Positions 59,390 to 64,000 of a DNA stretch of 64,000 nt are shown here, piece by piece. Within the stretch, counting starts at the first letter, position 1. Each line of letters opens with the position of its first letter. The position numbers and the translations under genes are program-made. This stretch comes from Kryptolebias marmoratus (Eukaryota; Chordata; Actinopteri; Cyprinodontiformes; Rivulidae). The notes under the pieces were generated by a model. It saw nothing but the letters and a program-made list of their open reading frames with translations, searched no databases and had not been told where the DNA came from. The stretch lies in the NCBI RefSeq assembly GCF_001649575.2, contig NC_051450.1:12177980-12241979 (forward strand), written 5' to 3'.

Positions 59390-59690
59390 AGGCAAACAGC
59401 AAAAGTAAAGTTGACATCCCCTGAGCCCGATTAGTCTGTTGCTTTAATAAGCTTTTGGCAGGTCTGCTGAAATGTGTATCTGTGCTTTTCTTTCTGATGT
59501 TAAATTGCTTCATTCACATGAGTGTCTTGGTTTAGCAATTTTGCACATCCACAAAGGGATAAAAGACTTGCTTGAGTTTTTACAGACTTAAATGTTCGAG
59601 AGAAGCGTTATGAATCTGCGGACGTGAAAAGCAGTTCTGGATGTTATCTCTTCTTTTCTGACGCTTCGCTATTCATCCCAAACCAAATAA
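59390..59690. promoter_or_regulatory. Candidate conserved noncoding block
   Basis: A non-repetitive block with 'gagcccgattagtctgttgc', 'tttaataagcttttggcagg', 'gttaaattgcttcattcaca' and 'agaagcgttatgaatctgcg'. Composition is balanced relative to its flanks, with scattered CpG. It has no unique open frame. Confidence 0.22.
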
Positions 59691-60639
59691 CTAATTTTTA
59701 AATACAAAAGCATCCAATGTCACCCTTTTAAGCAATCAGCTATAATCTCTTTGAATGTCATTATGGGCACATCTCTTCACAAGTATTCTGGGTAAGCTTA
59801 TACACACACGGAAAGAGCAGATCCAGTCAAATAAAACATCGGAGAAATATCCTGTCTCACGCTGAATGGGAGCATTACTCAGTTGTCTAACATGATCAAA
59901 CTCAATAATCACACACCCAGATCCTTTGCAGAAGAACCGCGTAAACAGGGATTTGAGTTGGTAAAACAGGTTCTTATGAACACTTTACAATATGTAACAT
60001 TTTCCCGTGGGAACGGGCAAATACGTGTGCCATAGTGCAGAGAAGCATTCCATGGAAGATTGCTTTTAATGAGTAGGCTCTCTGTCAAACACGTTTTCAG
60101 TGGCATCATAAACTGTCATGTGAGACCCCACTGTACATATGATGGTTGTTTCAAAGAGAGGAGTTCCTCTAACATCTGGATTCTTCAATTAAACAAAATG
60201 ATGTTTCGATCTGACAAACTGAAATTATACAGGAAAGTCAGACGAAGAGATTTAGAAAAGCACAATTATTAGGTGTAGGATTTCATTTTTTTTTTCAGAA
60301 AGTTGTTGAACTTAAAACCGAAAGGCCTAAGTTATCCCCTGTCTACACGGGGTAACATTTACCTACAAAAAAAAGAAAACTTCCAATTTTCCTAAGCTAG
60401 CAAAATCAAGAGAAATGGATTTCAAAATAAATTGCAGCCCACCATGAACTCTTAACTACAATTATTCACAAACTAGCTATTTGAGTTGACGTGACACAAT
60501 GGGTAGGGTGTGTCTGGTTAGGATGCGCAGAGAATGGACAATTAGCTCTTTGGTTTGGCCCAGTAATTACAGCACATTAATTGACACATTAAAAATGCAC
60601 ACACAGGCACCTTACATCAGCAGTCATAACACCTAGCTT
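59691..60639. other. Non-coding stretch, nothing recognised
   Basis: Short overlapping frames near 59909-60272 on both strands have no domain. A T run lies at about 60288-60296. Confidence 0.45.
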
Positions 60640-61005
60640 CATAAAACTGAGTTTTCCATTTGCCTGCGGAATGCTTTGTATATGTAAGCACAATTATCAG
60701 GTTGCTGCTAATGTATATATGCTATATTTACAACCCAAAACCATTAGCATGTAATGCACAACTGAAGGTGTAAAGGTTTATAGAGCTCATAGAGCTTAGA
60801 GAAGTTTGAGATTGGAGGGTTCTTTTAAATGTCAGCAATCCACTTCAGTCTCAGTTTTGGCGCCACTTAGACTAGTTGTAAGCTCTTCAATTCATCAGAA
60901 CTGAACTATATTTCTGCAAAGGAGTCATCTATAAGAGGTAAAATATTAATTAACCTTTCAATACAACCCCATTTCAAAGGATTGGAACTTTCACTTTAAG
61001 TCACA
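60640..61005 (+). mobile_element. Family B copy 7, right arm (left arm eroded)
   Basis: Right-arm words are clear from about 60760: 'gtgtaaaggtttatagagct', 'tgtcagcaatccacttcagt', 'cttagactagttgtaagctc', 'gaactgaactatatttctgc' and 'aacctttcaatacaacccca', ending near 'ggaactttcactttaa' at about 61002. The upstream 60640-60760 may be core or left-arm remnant but is too diverged to be sure. Confidence 0.6.
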
Positions 61006-62929
61006 CACATGTTCAGCTCCTTGACTCATTTGGATCCTTTAAGCCTGGCCGGGTCATAAATCAGAGAGGTCATGACACCAGGGGTGGTACTGTCTGCTGA
61101 AGCAGACAGGAAGAAATACACTGTGTTGGTTTGAACCACAGTGTTGTGTTCGTTGTTGCTCCTCAGCTAATGTTGTTAAAACACTTAGGGATTCACCCAC
61201 ACGCAAAGTCTTCCTGCAGACTGACAACTCCAGCAGACAACGCCTAAAATTATTTGTTTAGGTCTTAAAATGTCTCCCAGAGTGTCTCTACCAAATCAAA
61301 CAAATGTAAACATAAATTTAAGCTGGGCTGAAAACTCAAGGGTGTTATCTGCGTGCACAAACATGCAGGTCTCCCGATGTCGCAACTCATCCTGGAACCG
61401 TGTCAGTCCACAAACCTTGTAAAAACCAGTTATTCACACAAACTACTTGCCAATTACAGTCTGAATGTGGCAACCTAGCTGTTTTTATCACACCAAAATA
61501 TCTTGAAAGCAGAAAAAAAAACAGTCTTCGTTTACAATCAGCTGTGTTTCTCAAGGGTTACAGCAAGCTTTGTTTTTTTGTGCCGCTTTAATTTTGTGCT
61601 AGTTTTGATCACTTTTTTTTTTCTCTCTCTGAAGGGTGTAAAAGAGCAAATGAAGCAATCAGTGTGACTCAAAAGAGTGAGCCCTGTGCAAGCGTCCATG
61701 CAATATTAATCCAATTTAAGGAGGTGGTTTGACTTCCAGGCTGGCTCCTCCCGAGGGGACTTCTCCATTACCTCCGTCTGCTTCTATCCCTTACCTCAAT
61801 ACTCCATAAAAAGCCCTATCCAGGTCAGAAGTTACTTTAGTTTGCTACTTTGGACTCATTTCTTTCACCATCTTTTGTAGTTTCTTTCTTGAATTATTGA
61901 TTGATGAACCTGAATAAGGAAAAAAAAAACATTTCATCAGCAATAAAATTTGATATTTTTGATCCTGTAAGTGAACATTTGATGACTGTAAAATGCTTTT
62001 CCTGAAACAAATATCTGGCCAAGTGGCACTGATGTCTTAATAAGGCTTATTTGGGCAGAAATATGCTTGTAAAAAAGCAGAATTTCTTTAAAGCTTCTGC
62101 GTTTAAAGAATTGAAAGTGTGCCAAAGATAATCATGCAAAATTCAGTAATTCACCCATCATTTTTGATTATTTCTAGTTTCCTCATTATCTCCGAGTCTA
62201 CATTGACTCGTGATTAAAATCACAATTAGGCAGTTCTGTGAGGCGATTAAAAAAAGGTCCACACTTGTGTTTATTGTAACGGAAAACTGCCTGAACTGTT
62301 AGAATTAATAATTTCAAGCTACCGTTTTGGAAAGGACCCCAAAATGTTCAATCTAACCCAACAAATAAGATTAAAAACTAATATGTTATGAAAGGCTTAC
62401 AGCAGTATGTTTGTTTTAGAACTGCCACTAACTTGTTTTTATCAAATTTAATTTAATTTGGCTTTTTCTTGTGCCAAAGAAACAACATTTTTTTTGTATT
62501 AAAACCTGACATGCCAGATGGTTAGTTACACAAAACCATCTGGGAAGTTGTTTTTGGAAACTGTATGTGAATGGCCACTTTTAAGACACACTCTGTTGGT
62601 ACTTTGATAAACATTTTATCTAGTATTGACCAGTTTTAATTAATCAAACCAACAGAGTAAAGCCAGTTCATAAATCCAACAATTAGTGAAACATTTTTAT
62701 TTGCAAAGTCCCTCATATCAACCCACTTATCAGTTTTTTTCCCCTCGGATAAACTAAAGTTTTCTTTTCTTTTAATATTTAGCATAACTTAAGTTTAGTG
62801 GCAGGTTTTTTGGTTGTCTCAAAAAGAGTACAAGATTGAAACTGTATAGTGATCATGCTCCCATCATCTCTGTGTCTAAAACACAAAAAAGAAAAAATAA
62901 AGATACAAAATGTGTCGGTGCCATTCCAA
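61006..62929. other. Non-coding stretch, some balanced sections
   Basis: 61010-61170 and 61720-61840 are less AT-rich and non-repetitive ('cctggccgggtcataaatca', 'ggctcctcccgaggggactt'), but I cannot assign a function. T runs occur near 61612-61622 and an A run near 61920-61929. No gene was recognised. Confidence 0.4.
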
Positions 62930-63116
62930 ATATATAAGTACCATAGTTTTTCCTAAAATTGTACCATTTCTTAGTTTAAAAAAACATTTCTTGTGTTACA
63001 TTGTCAATGTCAATGTCAGTTTTTTTCATTTTCATTGTGAAGAAAATATTGGGTTATGAGATTTGTGAATCACATTTTACACAACATCCCAACTTTTTGT
63101 GGAATTGTAGTTGTAG
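62930..63116 (+). mobile_element. Right end of a decayed fish DNA transposon
   Basis: The words 'aaattgtaccatttcttagt', 'gttatgagatttgtgaatca', 'cattttacacaacatcccaa' and 'ctttttgtggaattgtagtt' occur in order. They match the recurring right end of an abundant non-autonomous fish DNA transposon family whose tip pattern is GTCCCAACTTTTTTGGAATTGGGGTTGTA. The left end is not in this neighbourhood. The superfamily assignment is left open. Confidence 0.5.
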
Positions 63117-64000
63117 GTAAAAATACTGAAATGAAACTAGGCATCTCTTCTCCAAACTTAAAAGTAAAAGAACAAACCAAAAATAGAATAACATCATGAT
63201 GTCATAAGGTGTCTGAAATAACAAAGTTTAAATTTACCAGCTATAAAACAATTATGAAATTAAATTAGGTGTATAATTATCAAATCCCAGGACATAAATC
63301 AATAGAATATATTAACCGTTTTTTAAATTGTCTCTGTGTGTAGATCATTTACAAGATGAGATGTTTTCCTAATCCTAACCAAGTAGGTTGATAGTTCAGG
63401 GCAGAGACAAATGAAAAAGTATTAAAACCCCCAAAAAGATAGAAATATGGTTATTTTGTACATTATTTATAGCAAATTTATTTTTGTCACTCAAGATTGT
63501 AACACTTGTCATGTCAGCCATAGACCTACAAAATCACATTTTCTCAAATGTCTGATATGAATATTAAATAAAGCCTAGCTATTATTTAGTCATTTTATGC
63601 CTGTTCCAAACTGTTTTTGACTTATTAAATTTACTATGGACACAGGGTACTGTGAGGTTTGTGTCTGCATTTATATTAACTGAATATTCTCAATCAGAGC
63701 ATGAAGTTTCTAAGGAAGTGTAAAAAGTAGGTAAAGTCATTTACAGAGGTTTACATTTACAATGCACTGCTAATTAGACCATTATGAACTGACAGATAAA
63801 CAAGTCTGCGTTTGGCTCTAACAAGCCAGTACCCTGGAAATCCCATCATACGTTCTGGGTAATTAGGCAAGTTCACTTGCAGACATGTTTGTTTAGATAA
63901 ATATCTGGCATCTGGTCAACTATTAAAAACCTGGTTTTTTTGTTGATATTCCAAAAAATGTGAGAACATTTTAACAAGATGTTTTGCATTTGGGACCTTG
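63117..64000. other. Non-coding stretch to the window end
   Basis: AT-rich DNA with no recognised repeat, motif or frame. Confidence 0.5.

Noticed and set aside
1..64000. CRISPR arrays, bacterial operons, rRNA genes or an integrated viral genome
   Set aside because: No direct-repeat/spacer periodicity, no ribosome-binding-site gene chains, no rRNA-like blocks and no viral coding frames were seen. All evidence points to vertebrate nuclear DNA.

Overview
The window looks like vertebrate nuclear DNA, most probably from a teleost fish (a percomorph is my best guess). It is AT-rich and has long CA and TA microsatellites. It also carries several dispersed repeats of the kind found in teleost genomes: an inverted-repeat MITE-like family, a second family with a duplicated internal unit, LINE reverse-transcriptase remnants and solo LTRs. 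There are no bacterial-style operons. I found no convincing protein-coding gene, rRNA, intact tRNA or CRISPR array. The open frames present are short and behave as chance frames or transposon relics. The species cannot be fixed from this sequence alone.

Layout. 1-8 kb: three copies of repeat family A, a solo LTR (3376-3849), a TA microsatellite, a decayed SINE-like piece and a 35-base T tract. 8.5-24 kb: five copies of palindromic family B, CA arrays and a 0.6 kb AT-rich degenerate array built on TATCATAT-like words (20.9-21.5 kb). 24-33 kb: mostly single-copy DNA with blocks that resemble conserved noncoding elements, plus a decayed LINE fragment (about 30.9-31.5 kb). 33.7-37 kb: an antisense LINE relic and a possible Tc1/mariner-like relic. 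37-47 kb: a chain of blocks resembling noncoding regulatory DNA. 47.3-47.8 kb: a solo LTR with a perfect 5-base target duplication. 50-58 kb: three more family A copies, a TA array and a nested insertion of a 5'-truncated LINE inside a family B element. 60-63 kb: one family B arm and the end of another DNA transposon.

Interpretation. The window is best read as an intergenic or large-intron interval. Transposon debris fills the space between patches of higher-complexity DNA with homeodomain- and POU-type words that may be enhancers. That regulatory reading is inference and needs cross-species alignment. Two stretches might be overlooked exons (2891-3094 plus; 31521-31700 minus), but the evidence is weak. 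The best-supported structures are the nested LINE-in-MITE (55970-57180) and the solo LTR (47342-47832).
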